A stretch of 64,000 nucleotides of DNA, taken from contig JADKJP010000003.1 of NCBI GenBank assembly GCA_016720935.1, positions 62,001 through 126,000 of the forward strand, given 5' to 3'. This stretch comes from Bacteroidota bacterium (GTDB taxonomy: Bacteria; Bacteroidota; Bacteroidia; AKYH767-A; 2013-40CM-41-45). The notes beneath the pieces were generated by a model. The model was not told the origin of the DNA, did no database searches, and saw only the letters and a list, made by a program, of their open reading frames with translations. The position numbers and the translations under genes were made by a program. Below, piece after piece: positions 29,373-38,950 of this stretch. Position 1 is the stretch's first letter. Every line of letters begins with the position of its first letter.

Positions 29373-31757
29373 TCAGCTACCGCAGGCTTCGCAGGCTTCC
29401 GGATTATCCAGACTGCAGGCCATTTGTTCGAAGGCTTCTTCTTTACTTACGTTTAATACATTCGCAGCATCCACAGCGTCCTGATTTTGTTTCAGGAAGC
29501 TTTGGTCTACAGTAAATTTAATCGCATCAGCTGCAGACTTGGAACGGAGATAATACATTCCTGTTTTCAGTCCTTTTTTCCAGGCATAGAAATGCATGGA
29601 TGTGAGCTTCGCGAAATTTGCATCCTGGATGAACAGGTTCAATGACTGACTCTGACAGATGTAAGCACCGCGATCAGCAGCCATATCAATGAGAGAACGT
29701 TGTTTGATTTCCCAAACTGTACGGTAAATCTCTTTCAACTCTTCCGGAATTTCCGGGATGTTCTGAATGGAACCATTCGCGGCGATGATCTTGTTTTTCA
29801 TGTTCTCGTTCCAGAGATTCAGCTTCACAAGGTCTTTCAGCAAATGTTTGTTGACGATCGGGAATTCTCCGCTCAGTACACGTCGTGAATAAATGTTTGA
29901 TGTATATGGTTCGAAACATTCATTGTTGCCAAGAATCTGTGATGTACTTGCTGTTGGCATCGGAGCAAGCAACAGTGAATTGCGTACGCCGTATTTTTTC
30001 ACTTCCTCTTTCAATACATCCCATTCCCAACGTGGAGAAGGTGTAACGTTCCACATGTCGTACTGGAAAATTCCCTGGGAAACAGGAGAACCTTCGTACG
30101 TCTCATACGGACCATCTTTTTTCGAAAGATCTTTCGAAGCAGTCATGGCCGCGTAGTAAATGGTTTCGTGGATCTCTTTGTTGAGTTCACGCGCGCCGTC
30201 GCTGTCGAATGGCATACGCAAAAGGATGAACGCATCCGCGAGTCCCTGCACACCGATACCGATCGGACGATGACGCATGTTGCTGCGACGGGCAGCTTCA
30301 ACAGGATAATAATTGATATCAATAACCTTGTTCAGGTTTTTGGTGATCACATACGTGATCTCGAATAAACGCTGATGGTCAAATTTTCCATTGATCACAA
30401 AACGAGGCAGAGCGATAGAAGCAAGGTTGCAAACCGCGATTTCGTCAGGTGAAGTGTATTCAAGAATTTCAGTACACAAATTGGAACTCTTGATCGTTCC
30501 CAGGTTTTTCTGGTTGCTCTTTTCATTACATGCGTCTTTGTAAAGCATGTATGGTGTTCCTGTTTCGATTTGCGATTCAAGGATGGCAAACCAGAGTTCC
30601 TGTGCAGGAACGGTTCTGCGTGCACGTCCTTCGTTTTCGTAACGGGTGTAGAGTTCACGGAATTTTTCTCCATAACATTCGTCGAGTCCCGGAGCTTCAT
30701 TCGGACAGAACAAACTCCATTCGCCGTTCGCTTCCACACGCTCCATGAAGAGGTCGGAAATCCAAAGCGCGTAGAACAGATCGCGTGCGCGGAGTTCTTC
30801 TTTACCGTGATTTTTCTTCAATTCAAGAAAATCAAAAATATCGGCATGCCACGGTTCGAGATAAATGGCGAAAGAACCTTTGCGTTTACCACCACCCTGG
30901 TCAACGTAACGTGCTGTATCGTTGAATACACGCAGCATAGGGACGATACCGTTGGATGTACCGTTGGTACCACGGATATAGGAACCGGTTGCGCGGATGT
31001 TGTGCATGCTCAGACCGATACCACCGGCAGACTGAGAAATTTTCGCGCAGTTTTTAAGGGTATTGTAGATACCGTCGATACTGTCGTCTTCCATTTGTAA
31101 AAGGAAGCAGGAGCTCAACTGTGGTTTTGGTGTTCCGGCATTGAAAAGGGTAGGAGTGGCATGGGTGAACCAGCGTTCACTCATCAGGTTGTATGTTTCC
31201 ACTACAGACTCCAGGTCATTTTTATGAATACCTACAGCCACACGCATGATCATGTGTTGCGGACGTTCCGCCACTTTACCATAAAGTTTCAGGAGGTAAG
31301 ATTTCTCCAGTGTTTTGAAACCAAAGTAATCGTAACCGAAATCACGGTCGTAAATAATGGTAGAATCCAGCAGATCGCGGTTGTTCCAGATGATTTCAAA
31401 AACATCATCAGCTACCAAAGGAGCTTTTTTTCCTGTATGCGGGTCGATATATTCATAGAGATCCTTCATGGTTTCGCTGAAGGATTTCTTGGTATTCTTG
31501 TGCAGGTTACTTACCGCGATACGTGCGGCAAGCAATGCGTAGTCGGGATGACGAACAGTCATCGAAGCCGCAATTTCCGCAGCCAGGTTGTCCAGCTGTG
31601 TCGTTGTTACTCCGTCATAGATTCCTTCGATGACTTTCTGAGCCACAGAAAACGTGTCTACGTGTTCTGATAAGCCATAAGCCAGTTTCTGGATACGTGC
31701 TGTTACTTTGTCAAATTTAACGGCTTCCTTCCGGCCGTCGCGTTTCATTACGAACAT
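29373..31757 (-). CDS. nrdA: Ribonucleoside-diphosphate reductase, class I, alpha subunit
   Basis: This 794-residue subunit reduces ribonucleotides to deoxyribonucleotides. An N-terminal ATP-cone (KRDGRKEAVKFDKVTARIQK) indicates allosteric control by ATP/dATP. Catalytic features are the thiol cysteine in QLSSCFLLQM, the SNLCTEI (N, C, E) active-site loop, the second redox Cys in IAVCNLASIALP, the radical-transfer tyrosines near EPYTSNIYSRR, and the C-terminal shuttle pair in CEACGS. It is the last gene of nrdB - four-helix protein - nrdA. Confidence 0.97.
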   Translation of the reverse strand: MFVMKRDGRKEAVKFDKVTARIQKLAYGLSEHVDTFSVAQKVIEGIYDGVTTTQLDNLAAEIAASMTVRHPDYALLAARIAVSNLHKNTKKSFSETMKDLYEYIDPHTGKKAPLVADDVFEIIWNNRDLLDSTIIYDRDFGYDYFGFKTLEKSYLLKLYGKVAERPQHMIMRVAVGIHKNDLESVVETYNLMSERWFTHATPTLFNAGTPKPQLSSCFLLQMEDDSIDGIYNTLKNCAKISQSAGGIGLSMHNIRATGSYIRGTNGTSNGIVPMLRVFNDTARYVDQGGGKRKGSFAIYLEPWHADIFDFLELKKNHGKEELRARDLFYALWISDLFMERVEANGEWSLFCPNEAPGLDECYGEKFRELYTRYENEGRARRTVPAQELWFAILESQIETGTPYMLYKDACNEKSNQKNLGTIKSSNLCTEILEYTSPDEIAVCNLASIALPRFVINGKFDHQRLFEITYVITKNLNKVIDINYYPVEAARRSNMRHRPIGIGVQGLADAFILLRMPFDSDGARELNKEIHETIYYAAMTASKDLSKKDGPYETYEGSPVSQGIFQYDMWNVTPSPRWEWDVLKEEVKKYGVRNSLLLAPMPTASTSQILGNNECFEPYTSNIYSRRVLSGEFPIVNKHLLKDLVKLNLWNENMKNKIIAANGSIQNIPEIPEELKEIYRTVWEIKQRSLIDMAADRGAYICQSQSLNLFIQDANFAKLTSMHFYAWKKGLKTGMYYLRSKSAADAIKFTVDQSFLKQNQDAVDAANVLNVSKEEAFEQMACSLDNPEACEACGS

Positions 31758-31793
31758 GTGTGGTGGGTGGTTTTATTTATTGTTCTTGAAAAT

Positions 31794-31828
31794 ATTGTAG
31801 ATTCTAGATTGTAGATTTTTGATTTTTA
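31794..31828. repeat. Heptanucleotide array (ATTGTAG type) overlapping a stop codon
   Basis: Five units (ATTGTAG, ATTCTAG, ATTGTAG, ATTTTTG, ATTTTTA) lie here. The array overlaps the last codons and stop of the four-helix-bundle gene, so part of it is translated. Confidence 0.75.
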
Positions 31829-32184
31829 CTTTGTAATGATGCTTTTGCCGTTTTAACTGAAGCGGTGAAGATTGCAACTAACTGAGAAGCTTCATTCTTT
31901 AATTTCGTGGTTTGATCCGTAGACTTTTTAAGTGACTCTTCGATCATTTCAAGCCAGTATTCTGATTCGTCTGCTTCCTCGATTACAATTCCTATTTTGG
32001 CAATAAACTCAGCTTTTGATCTTGAGCGACAAGCTGCGCGATAATTTGCACCTACAGAACAAGCAGAACGAATTATCTGGTTACTGATTACATTGTTGAA
32101 TTTACTTGGGGGCAAGCTTTCAACAATCGCAACACATTCGAGGGTGAACTTTTTAATTCTGATTTTTAATTCCGAAGGATTCAT
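31804..32184 (-). CDS. Four-helix-bundle protein (S23/IVP family)
   Basis: This 126-residue protein belongs to the four-helix-bundle family first seen in 23S rRNA intervening sequences (VISNQIIRSACSVGANYRAACRSRSKAEFIAKIGIV as two pieces, EEADESEYWLEMI). Members are small, widespread in Bacteroidota and of unknown function; many sit as insertions in or between genes. This one lies between nrdB and nrdA, preceded by a 40-bp tandem duplication and followed by a heptad array, which suggests a mobile or recent insertion into the nrd operon. Confidence 0.9.
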   Translation of the reverse strand: MNPSELKIRIKKFTLECVAIVESLPPSKFNNVISNQIIRSACSVGANYRAACRSRSKAEFIAKIGIVIEEADESEYWLEMIEESLKKSTDQTTKLKNEASQLVAIFTASVKTAKASLQSKNQKSTI

Positions 32185-32262
32185 GGTTTACCATTTCTTC
32201 CTTCCTACATTTTATTTGATCACTGGTTTTCTTTTTTGTAAATAAGACTCTTTAATAATCCC

Positions 32263-32350
32263 TCAATTATTAAATCAATCTACAATCAGAAATCCATAAT
32301 CATCAATTATTAAATCAATCTACAATCAGAAATCCAAAATCATCAATTCT
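32263..32350. repeat. 40-bp tandem duplication with internal heptad phasing
   Basis: A 40-bp unit (starting TCAATTATTAAATCAATCTA) occurs twice, 32263-32302 and 32303-32342, with one base difference, followed by 8 bp of a third copy. Inside, AATNNNN recurs every 7 bp. It sits directly at the nrdB stop codon. Confidence 0.9.
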
Positions 32351-33314
32351 AAAAGTCTTCGTCTAATTTGAATACATTTTCTTCTTTCTGCGTACCTACA
32401 GAAGCCTTCTTATACTCGCTCACGCGTTTTTCAAAGAAATTGGTTTTGCCTTGCAGCGAAATCATTTCCATGAAGTCGAAAGGATTTGTGCTGTTGTATA
32501 CTTTGCTGCAACCGAGAGAAACGAGCAAACGATCAGCGACAAACTCAATGTACTGACACATCATCTTCGCGTTCATCCCGATCAAAGAAACCGGTAATGC
32601 GTCTGTCACGAATTCATGTTCCAGAGCTACTGCGTCGGTAATGATACTTGTAACGTGTTCTTTGCTCAGTTTATTTTCGAGCATATCGTAAAGCAGGCAG
32701 GCGAAATCGCAATGCATGCCTTCATCACGTGAAATAAATTCATTGCTGGTGCTTAGTCCTGGCATCAGTCCGCGTTTCTTCAACCAGAAGATCGAGCAGA
32801 AAGAACCGGAGAAGAAAATACCTTCCACCGCCGCGAAAGCGATAAGACGTTCCGCGAAGGAACCGTTGCCGATCCAACGCAAAGCCCATTCGGCTTTCTT
32901 GGTTACGCAAGGAATAGTATCAATCGCCTGCAGGAGACGGTTCTTTTCAACGTTGTCTTTGATATAGGTATCGATCAGCAATGAATACATCTCACTGTGG
33001 ATGTTTTCCATCATGATCTGAAAACCATAGAAACAACGGGCTTCCGGAAGCTGTACTTCTTTCATGAAGTTAACCGCCAGGTTTTCATTCACGATGCCAT
33101 CGCTGGCAGCAAAGAAAGCAAGCACGTGTTTGATAAAATGACGCTCTCCGTCATTCAAACGGTCCCAGTCTTTCTGATCAGCATGAAGATCGATCTCTTC
33201 CGCTGTCCAAAAGCTTTGTTCCGCTTTTTTGTACATCTCCCAAATCTTTGGGTATTTGATAGGAAACAGGACGAACCTGTCTTTGTTCTCTTCTAAAAGG
33301 ATTTCTTTCTTCAT
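32349..33314 (-). CDS. nrdB: Ribonucleoside-diphosphate reductase, class I, beta subunit
   Basis: This 321-residue subunit forms the di-iron tyrosyl radical. Metal ligands and the radical tyrosine are visible in ASDGIVNENL, EARCFYGFQIMMENIHSEMY (Glu, His and the radical Tyr) and FISRDEGMHCDFA (later Glu/His). The sequence resembles the eukaryotic-like R2 group typical of Bacteroidota. It is the first gene of the operon. I found no clear NrdR box in the long upstream region. Confidence 0.96.
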   Translation of the reverse strand: MKKEILLEENKDRFVLFPIKYPKIWEMYKKAEQSFWTAEEIDLHADQKDWDRLNDGERHFIKHVLAFFAASDGIVNENLAVNFMKEVQLPEARCFYGFQIMMENIHSEMYSLLIDTYIKDNVEKNRLLQAIDTIPCVTKKAEWALRWIGNGSFAERLIAFAAVEGIFFSGSFCSIFWLKKRGLMPGLSTSNEFISRDEGMHCDFACLLYDMLENKLSKEHVTSIITDAVALEHEFVTDALPVSLIGMNAKMMCQYIEFVADRLLVSLGCSKVYNSTNPFDFMEMISLQGKTNFFEKRVSEYKKASVGTQKEENVFKLDEDF

Positions 33315-34014
33315 TTCGTGCTAAAAAGGACTTATTTTAAAATTTTTTCGTTTTGGATAGAGGTGACGATTCCCTGTCTCTCCAAAAAGCCAAAATGTGA
33401 ATTGACCGGATTGAAGAGAATCATTGCTCTGATTCCTTAAATGCTTGCTGAATTCTAAGGTTCGTACTCTTCCTTAGTGCTGAACAAAAATTCTTTTTTC
33501 TTAATTGATGTGCAATAGACAAGTTGTTTTTTTTTCGACAATTATACACCGGACTTTGTTTAAAAAACACACTTGCACGTCGAAAGCCTTGCCAGTCAAG
33601 GGCTGCAGAGGTTTTGAACAAATTTTGTTTAAAACTAGAACTTGCAAAATCGATGTGGCGCGATATTCGGCATGAACATATTTTGACTTGAAATTTTTTT
33701 TGACTTGAAAATCAAGTGATGATGGAATACATGCATACCGACTCCAAGAATTTAACGCCGATTCATGTCTGTTTCTTGTTCGCCTTGCAATCAAAATGTA
33801 TGAAAACACATGCTGAAAACCCTCTGAAATTGTTGATAAGCCCCTAATCAACTGCGAATCAGAACATTGTTATAATAGCCTGAAAAATAGATATTTATAA
33901 AAAAAACAAGAAAATTAACACCCAACCGAAAATCGTCCATTTCCCAAACGGTATGCATATCCCCAAAAAACCGTTGAAACATTCAATAAAATTCTCCAAC
34001 AAAAAGCTATCCAG
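33315..34014. other. Long AT-rich leader region upstream of nrdB
   Basis: About 700 bases with no gene that I can support. Open frames on the minus strand (66 and 116 codons) lack homology, signal peptide or coding character. TTGACTTGAAA is repeated near 33682 and 33709. The region may carry the nrdB promoter, but no confident TAnnTTTG match was found. Confidence 0.45.
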
Positions 34015-34091
34015 TAACCACTAAGCACTAACCACTAAGCACTAACCACCAATCACTAACCACCAATCACTAACCACCAAGCACCAACCAC
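34015..34091. repeat. Heptanucleotide array (TAACCAC/TAAGCAC), 11 units
   Basis: Eleven consecutive 7-bp units lie here (TAACCAC, TAAGCAC, CAATCAC, CAAGCAC, CAACCAC). It ends exactly at the stop codon of the DUF3109 gene. It is the complement of the TAGTGCT/TAGTGGT family at 12198-12260. Confidence 0.9.
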
Positions 34092-34672
34092 TACTTCCTG
34101 CTCGCTTCCCACTCCTTCGCCGCAAACTCCAGCTCCGCATACCATTTCTTTCCATACCTGCGTGTCAGTGATTCTTTTAAAAATTTGAAGACAGGAACTT
34201 TCAGGTTATCGCCCAGTTTACACGCTGCTTTGCAAATACTCCAGCGATCATAATTCAATGCTTCAATACCCGTCTTTTTATTCTTTGTGATACGAATAGG
34301 GTAGAGATGACAGGAGATGGGCTTTTTCCATTTGATCTTTCCATCATAAAATGCTTTCTCAATTCCGCATTTTGCAATTCCATCTTCAAAGACGGTATAA
34401 GCACATTCTTTACCTTTCACCAGAGGTGTCACCCACTCTTTTTTATCATACAAAAGATATCTGCCTTGCTTCTCAATGGCCGCGATTCCGGTCTCCGGCA
34501 AGTAGGGCTTTACTATATCATAGACTTTGTCAAGTTCTTCCAGTTCATCATCTTCCAATGGTGCACCATAATCACCTTTTACGCAACACGCTCCCTTACA
34601 GGCATTCAGGTCACAAACAAAGTGCTTTTCAAGTAGTTCTTCAGAAATTAAGGTATTGCCGATTGCGAGCAT
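34091..34672 (-). CDS. DUF3109 family protein (cysteine-rich, possible metal cluster)
   Basis: This 193-residue protein has conserved cysteines in CDLNACKGACC near the N-terminus, KECAYTV, AKCGIEKAF, ISCHLYPIR and SICKAACKLG. This is the DUF3109 pattern, a Bacteroidota family resembling YkgJ-type zinc/iron-sulfur cysteine clusters. Function unknown; cytosolic, with no signal peptide. It is monocistronic, divergent from glyS across a repeat-rich 236-nt spacer. Confidence 0.85.
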   Translation of the reverse strand: MLAIGNTLISEELLEKHFVCDLNACKGACCVKGDYGAPLEDDELEELDKVYDIVKPYLPETGIAAIEKQGRYLLYDKKEWVTPLVKGKECAYTVFEDGIAKCGIEKAFYDGKIKWKKPISCHLYPIRITKNKKTGIEALNYDRWSICKAACKLGDNLKVPVFKFLKESLTRRYGKKWYAELEFAAKEWEASRK

Positions 34673-34750
34673 GTGTCTAGGAAATTTGAGCGTGCTAAAG
34701 TAAGTAATTAGTAGGGACGTGGGGCGGGGGACAAGGGAGGAAAATGTGTT

Positions 34751-34880
34751 ATGAATTATGAATTGTGAATTATGAATTATGAGTTGGGCAAAGCTTGATC
34801 TCTGAACATTGAACCTCGAACTTCGAAGCCCAATCGTCCCCCGTCCTCGCCCTCGTCCCTCGCCCCCGTCCCTCGCCCCA
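34751..34880. repeat. Compound heptanucleotide array upstream of glyS
   Basis: Adjoining period-7 tracts lie here. ATGAATT-type units occupy 34751-34785, and CTTGATC/TCTGAAC/ATTGAAC/CTCGAAC/TTCGAAG units occupy 34794-34828. A GC-rich GTCCCTCG-type tract then runs to about 34880. They fill most of the glyS upstream region, so the glyS promoter must lie inside or after them. Confidence 0.75.
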
Positions 34881-34908
34881 TAACCAAGAAATTACTATTT
34901 TCGCCCCC

Positions 34909-36458
34909 ATGGCAAGCACTACCAGCGAAGACTTATTTAAAAACATCATTTCCCATGCGAAAGAGTATGGGTTTATTTTTCAATCAAGCGAAATTTACGA
35001 CGGACTGAGCGCCGTTTATGATTATGGCCAGAACGGAGCGGAGTTGAAGAAAAACATCCGTGAATTCTGGTGGAAGGCCATGGTTCAGATGAATGAGAAT
35101 ATTGTCGGCATCGATGCCGCGATATTCATGCATCCAACTACCTGGAAAGCATCCGGACACGTCGACGCTTTCAACGATCCTCTGGTCGATAACAAAGACT
35201 CCAAGAAACGCTATCGTGCGGATGTTCTGATTGAAGATCATGTTGCAAAGATTGACGGAAAGATCATCAAGGAAGTGGAAAAGGCGCGTACCCGTTTCGG
35301 AGATGCTTTCGATGAAGCTCAATTCCGTGCCACCAATGAGAGGGTGCTGGAGAACCAGCAAAGATTGACGCGATCAATACGCGTTTCAAAGCGGCTCTGG
35401 AAGCAAATGATCTCGAAGAAGTAAGACAAATTATCATCGACCTTGAAATAGTTTGCCCGATTTCCGGAACCCGTAACTGGACGGAAGTTCGTCAGTTCAA
35501 CCTGATGTTCTCTACACAGATTGGTTCAGTGAGCGAAGAAGCGTCTACAATTTACCTCCGCCCGGAAACAGCACTAGGAATATTTGTCAATTTTCTGAAT
35601 GTTCAGAAAACCGGTAGAATGAAGATTCCATTCGGCATCGCGCAAACCGGTAAAGCATTCCGTAATGAAATTGTCGCACGCCAGTTTATTTTCCGCATGC
35701 GGGAATTTGAACAGATGGAAATGCAGTTTTTCATCAAACCGGGAACGGAAATGGAATGGTATAACTACTGGAAAGAAACACGAATGAAATGGCATCGTTC
35801 ACTCGGATTTCCGGAAGGCAAACAACGTTTCCATGATCATCTGAAATTGGCACACTACGCGAATGCTGCCTGTGATATCGAATTTGAATTTCCTTTTGGA
35901 TTCAAAGAACTGGAAGGAATTCATTCCAGAACGGATTTCGATTTGGGCAATCATGAGAAATTCTCCGGAAAGAAACTTCAGTATTTTGATCCGGAGCTCA
36001 ATCAAAGTTATGTTCCTTATGTCGTTGAAACATCTATCGGACTCGACAGGATGTTTCTCGCTATTCTTTCACAAAGTTACGCGGAAGAAAAACTGGAAGA
36101 CGGCTCTGAACGTGTTGTATTGCGCATCCCGCCTTTCCTGGCTCCTGTAAAATGCGCGGTGATGCCATTGGTGAAAAAAGATGGATTGCCTGAAAAAGCC
36201 CGTGAGATCATGGATCGCATCAAATACGATCACAATTGTTTCTACGAGGAGAAAGACAATATCGGTAAACGTTACCGTCGCCAGGATGCAATTGGTACAC
36301 CATTCTGTATTACTGTCGATCACGAAACCCTGGTCGACAATGCCGTCACCATTCGTTATCGCGACACCATGCAACAGGAACGCATTCCGATTGAACAGGT
36401 CGAAAAAATTCTCAACGAGAAGGTGGATCTGAGGGCGGCTTTGAGGAAACTGAATTGA
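34909..36458 (+). CDS. glyS: Glycyl-tRNA synthetase (dimeric type), single-base frameshift
   Basis: It charges tRNA-Gly. The first part (34909 to about 35358) covers the N-terminal catalytic region and insertion. The frame is then lost: one G appears missing in ACCAGCAAAG at 35353-35362. Frame 3 continues as AKIDAINTRFKAALEAN ... to the stop at 36458, giving the expected ~516 residues. Class II motifs are present (FRNEIVARQFIFRMREFEQMEMQ, SIGLDRMFLAI), with a C-terminal anticodon-binding domain (RIPPFLAPVKCAVMPL). The normally invariant Gln of ETAQGIF reads Leu (ETALGIF). As the gene is essential, both anomalies are probably sequence errors. Confidence 0.93.
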
Positions 36459-36504
36459 AACGATGAGCCCATCATTCAATTTTAAAATCTAATAAACAAT
36501 TTAT

Positions 36505-36529
36505 AGGACCCATATTCGGGTCCTTTTTC
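36505..36529 (+). terminator. Intrinsic terminator of glyS
   Basis: AGGACCC (36505-36511) pairs with GGGTCCT (36518-36524), loop ATATTC, followed by TTTTT. Confidence 0.8.
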
Positions 36530-36686
36530 ATTATCTGTGTTTTTGGGTAGTGTAATTTCAGATATTCGTTAGGATATTTTACAATTCACCACAGTTTGTA
36601 TCCTGTTTACCTATGTTAAGTCATGGCTAGTCACAAATACATTCCGTAGATTCATATTTTTCTAAACTTCACATAAATATTCTGGA

Positions 36687-38242
36687 ATGAAATATTTTTT
36701 CACCACATTTTTATTTCTTTTCCTGATTGGTGCTTTGAAGGCACAAACTCCTCCTTCGTTTGTTTTAAGAGGGTACTCGTCCGATATGGTTCAGTTTACA
36801 GAAGACAATATCTATTTTAATGGCTATTCCGGTCTTGTGAAAACCGATTATTCCGGAAATGTTGTTTGGCTGAAACAATATTGCGGAAGCAGATTTATAG
36901 TACAAGATAATGCCATCTATTTATTGAATTCAAGGTCTATTGTAAAATTAGATACCGCTGGAAATAATATATGGGTGAAAGAAATTCCATTCCTGGTATG
37001 TCCAATGTGGAGCGATACAAGTTTTGTTTGGGATGTAATTGTAGATCATGATCGAATGTATTTGTCTACAATGCAATGCCCCCTTTCACTTCGTCTGATC
37101 ATTGCAAACTAAGTTTAATTACTCTTGATACTGCTGGTGTTGTTTTAGATGCGTGGTGCGATGATAGAGGAACCTATTGGATTTATAATATTGGACATGG
37201 AGTTCCATCCTTACACAGGGTGCTTTTCTTGTTTGGAATAAAACTTCAGGAATCTATGATCAGTCAATAGTAACCAAGCTTGATAGCAATGGGAATCATG
37301 ATTCTCAATTTCAGGATCATGAGTACATGAATAGTTCTTACAATATGATAGATGGGATTTTAACTTTTCCGGACTCTACGTATCTCGTTATTAATAATGC
37401 AAGCGGCACTCCCGGAAGTTTTTTTGCCAAAGTCGTATGTTCAAAAATGGACGATACAGGAAACTTAATTTGGAATCGGGAATTAACATCCGGCCCGGGA
37501 ATGAGTTCATTTGTTCAGGTTTATTTAGCTGCAATTGATAGTTCCAACGAAATTTATATGCTTGGTATTACTGATTCACTTTGCCCGAGTATTATTAAAA
37601 TGGATTCTGCAGGTAATATACTTTTTGTAAAAAGTGGTTTTACGAAAGCCCAACTTTAGGTGCTCTGCGATTCGCAGAGCACGGTCTTAATCAGATGCAT
37701 TATAAAATGGCAACCTCTATTGTTATGCACACTACGGTACTCAAAATGAATCGGCTATTATGGTATTAGACACCGGGCTTGTATTATCATGTTTTAAGCC
37801 GGATATATCCTACAATGTGTCATCAAATGCTACTCCCGATTTATCGGATTCAATAGTCCAGCTTCCCCACATTTCTGTTTCACTTACTCCTGACTCTCTT
37901 CCTGCAGGTTTGGGTCCGGCTACTTTCGTGACTAATCTTTGTAATTTGGTACAGGTACCATTGCTTAATGAAATCAAAATGGACATGAATATCTGGCCAA
38001 ATCCATTTATGAATGATTTACACTTGAACCATCAAATACATGAAGACAAAAGGGCAACGCCATTGAATATTGAGATTTACAATTCAATCGGATCATTGTT
38101 TCTAAAGCAAACGGTGGTGCAAACTGATGATATTATTTTGCATTTAGAAGAATTGCCAAATGGCTACTATGTTTTGAAATGTAGTGATGATAGAAATCTG
38201 TTCGTGTCACCTATAGTAAAACAAAATTTTGGTTTCGAATAA
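36687..38242 (+). pseudogene. Secreted SBBP/propeller-like T9SS protein, broken by four single-base deletions
   Basis: The signal peptide starts at 36687 (MKYFFTTFLFLFLIGALKAQ). Blades such as LVKTDYSGNVVWLKQYCG and IIKMDSAGNILFVKSG are SBBP-like, and the T9SS tail ends at 38242 (IWPNPFMNDLHLN, LPNGYYVLKCSD). The frame order is 3, 2, 1, 3, 2, with changes near 37080 (C run), 37210, 37640 (T run) and 37696 (A run). Every change equals loss of one base, and the translation stays protein-like across all joins. That pattern fits read errors better than decay. Total length when repaired is about 518 residues. Confidence 0.75.
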
Positions 38243-38416
38243 AACAGTTATAATATAGCTATCTAATTTTAGAAATTGATATTGAATACTTGAGGTTTTA
38301 TCAAAAATAATTCAATCAAAAAAATTATAAATCAGTCACGAAATATTTATCTTCGATCCTTGTAAAAGTCGTTGCTTCCAGCTGCGATTTTTTTTCATTG
38401 CTTAACGATCACAATT

Positions 38417-38851
38417 ATGCAATACGACCGTCGTGACTTTCTAAAAACATCATGTCAGGCTTGTCTTGCAGTAATGGCAACAGGAATTGTAGCATCTGAA
38501 TTTGCCTGCAAACCATCAAAAGGAATTTACTCCGCGAAAATTCGTAAAGGTGTAATGTCTGTTCCAATGAAAGCGTTTAATGATCAGCAAACTATGCTGG
38601 TGCAAACCTATAATTTCAAAGAGCCTTTAATCCTGATTCGTAAAAAAGAAGGTGAAGTAAAAGCGTTATTGATGCGTTGTACGCACAAAGGAGTCGGGCT
38701 TGAAAAAATCGGAGATCAACTGGTCTGCCCGGCTCATGGAAGTATTTTTGATTTCGATGGAAAGGTGATTCAGAGTCCGGCAGGGGAGGCGCTGACTTCT
38801 TTCCCGGCGGTGACGGATGGACGAACGGTCCTTGTGAAAATTGATCAATAG
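38417..38851 (+). CDS. Rieske [2Fe-2S] protein with Tat signal
   Basis: The ATG at 38417 gives a twin-arginine signal (YDRRDFLKTSCQACLAV); an upstream ATG at 38372 would add a non-signal leader. This 144-residue protein has Rieske ligands in MRCTHKGVGL (Cys, His) and CPAHGSIFDFDG (Cys, His), with the usual spacing of a small Rieske ferredoxin. It is probably exported folded to the periplasm, as an electron carrier. It stands alone, with no oxidoreductase partner nearby, so its pathway is unknown. Confidence 0.9.
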   Translation: MQYDRRDFLKTSCQACLAVMATGIVASEFACKPSKGIYSAKIRKGVMSVPMKAFNDQQTMLVQTYNFKEPLILIRKKEGEVKALLMRCTHKGVGLEKIGDQLVCPAHGSIFDFDGKVIQSPAGEALTSFPAVTDGRTVLVKIDQ

Positions 38852-38892
38852 TTTTGGTTTCACGTAAAACCTGTCCCGGTATTTCACCGAAA

Positions 38893-38931
38893 CGCAAAGG
38901 CGCAAAGAACTTAATCTTTGCGCCCTTTGCG
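38893..38931. terminator. Bidirectional hairpin between convergent genes
   Basis: CGCAAAGGCGCAAAGA (38893-38908) pairs with TCTTTGCGCCCTTTGCG (38915-38931) with one bulged C and a 6-nt loop. It lies between the Rieske gene (+) and the next gene (-). Confidence 0.65.
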
Positions 38932-38950
38932 TCTTTGTGGAAAAATAATA

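Noticed and set aside
33501..33851. 116-codon minus-strand open frame upstream of nrdB
   Set aside because: No family match, no signal, poor coding character, and it overlaps low-complexity DNA with TTGACTTGAAA repeats.
37660..37682. Perfect 10-bp hairpin GTGCTCTGCG-ATT-CGCAGAGCAC at a frame break, resembling a terminator or insertion scar
   Set aside because: After repairing single-base losses it lies within a continuous coding stretch (PTLGALRFAEHG), so it is part of the gene.
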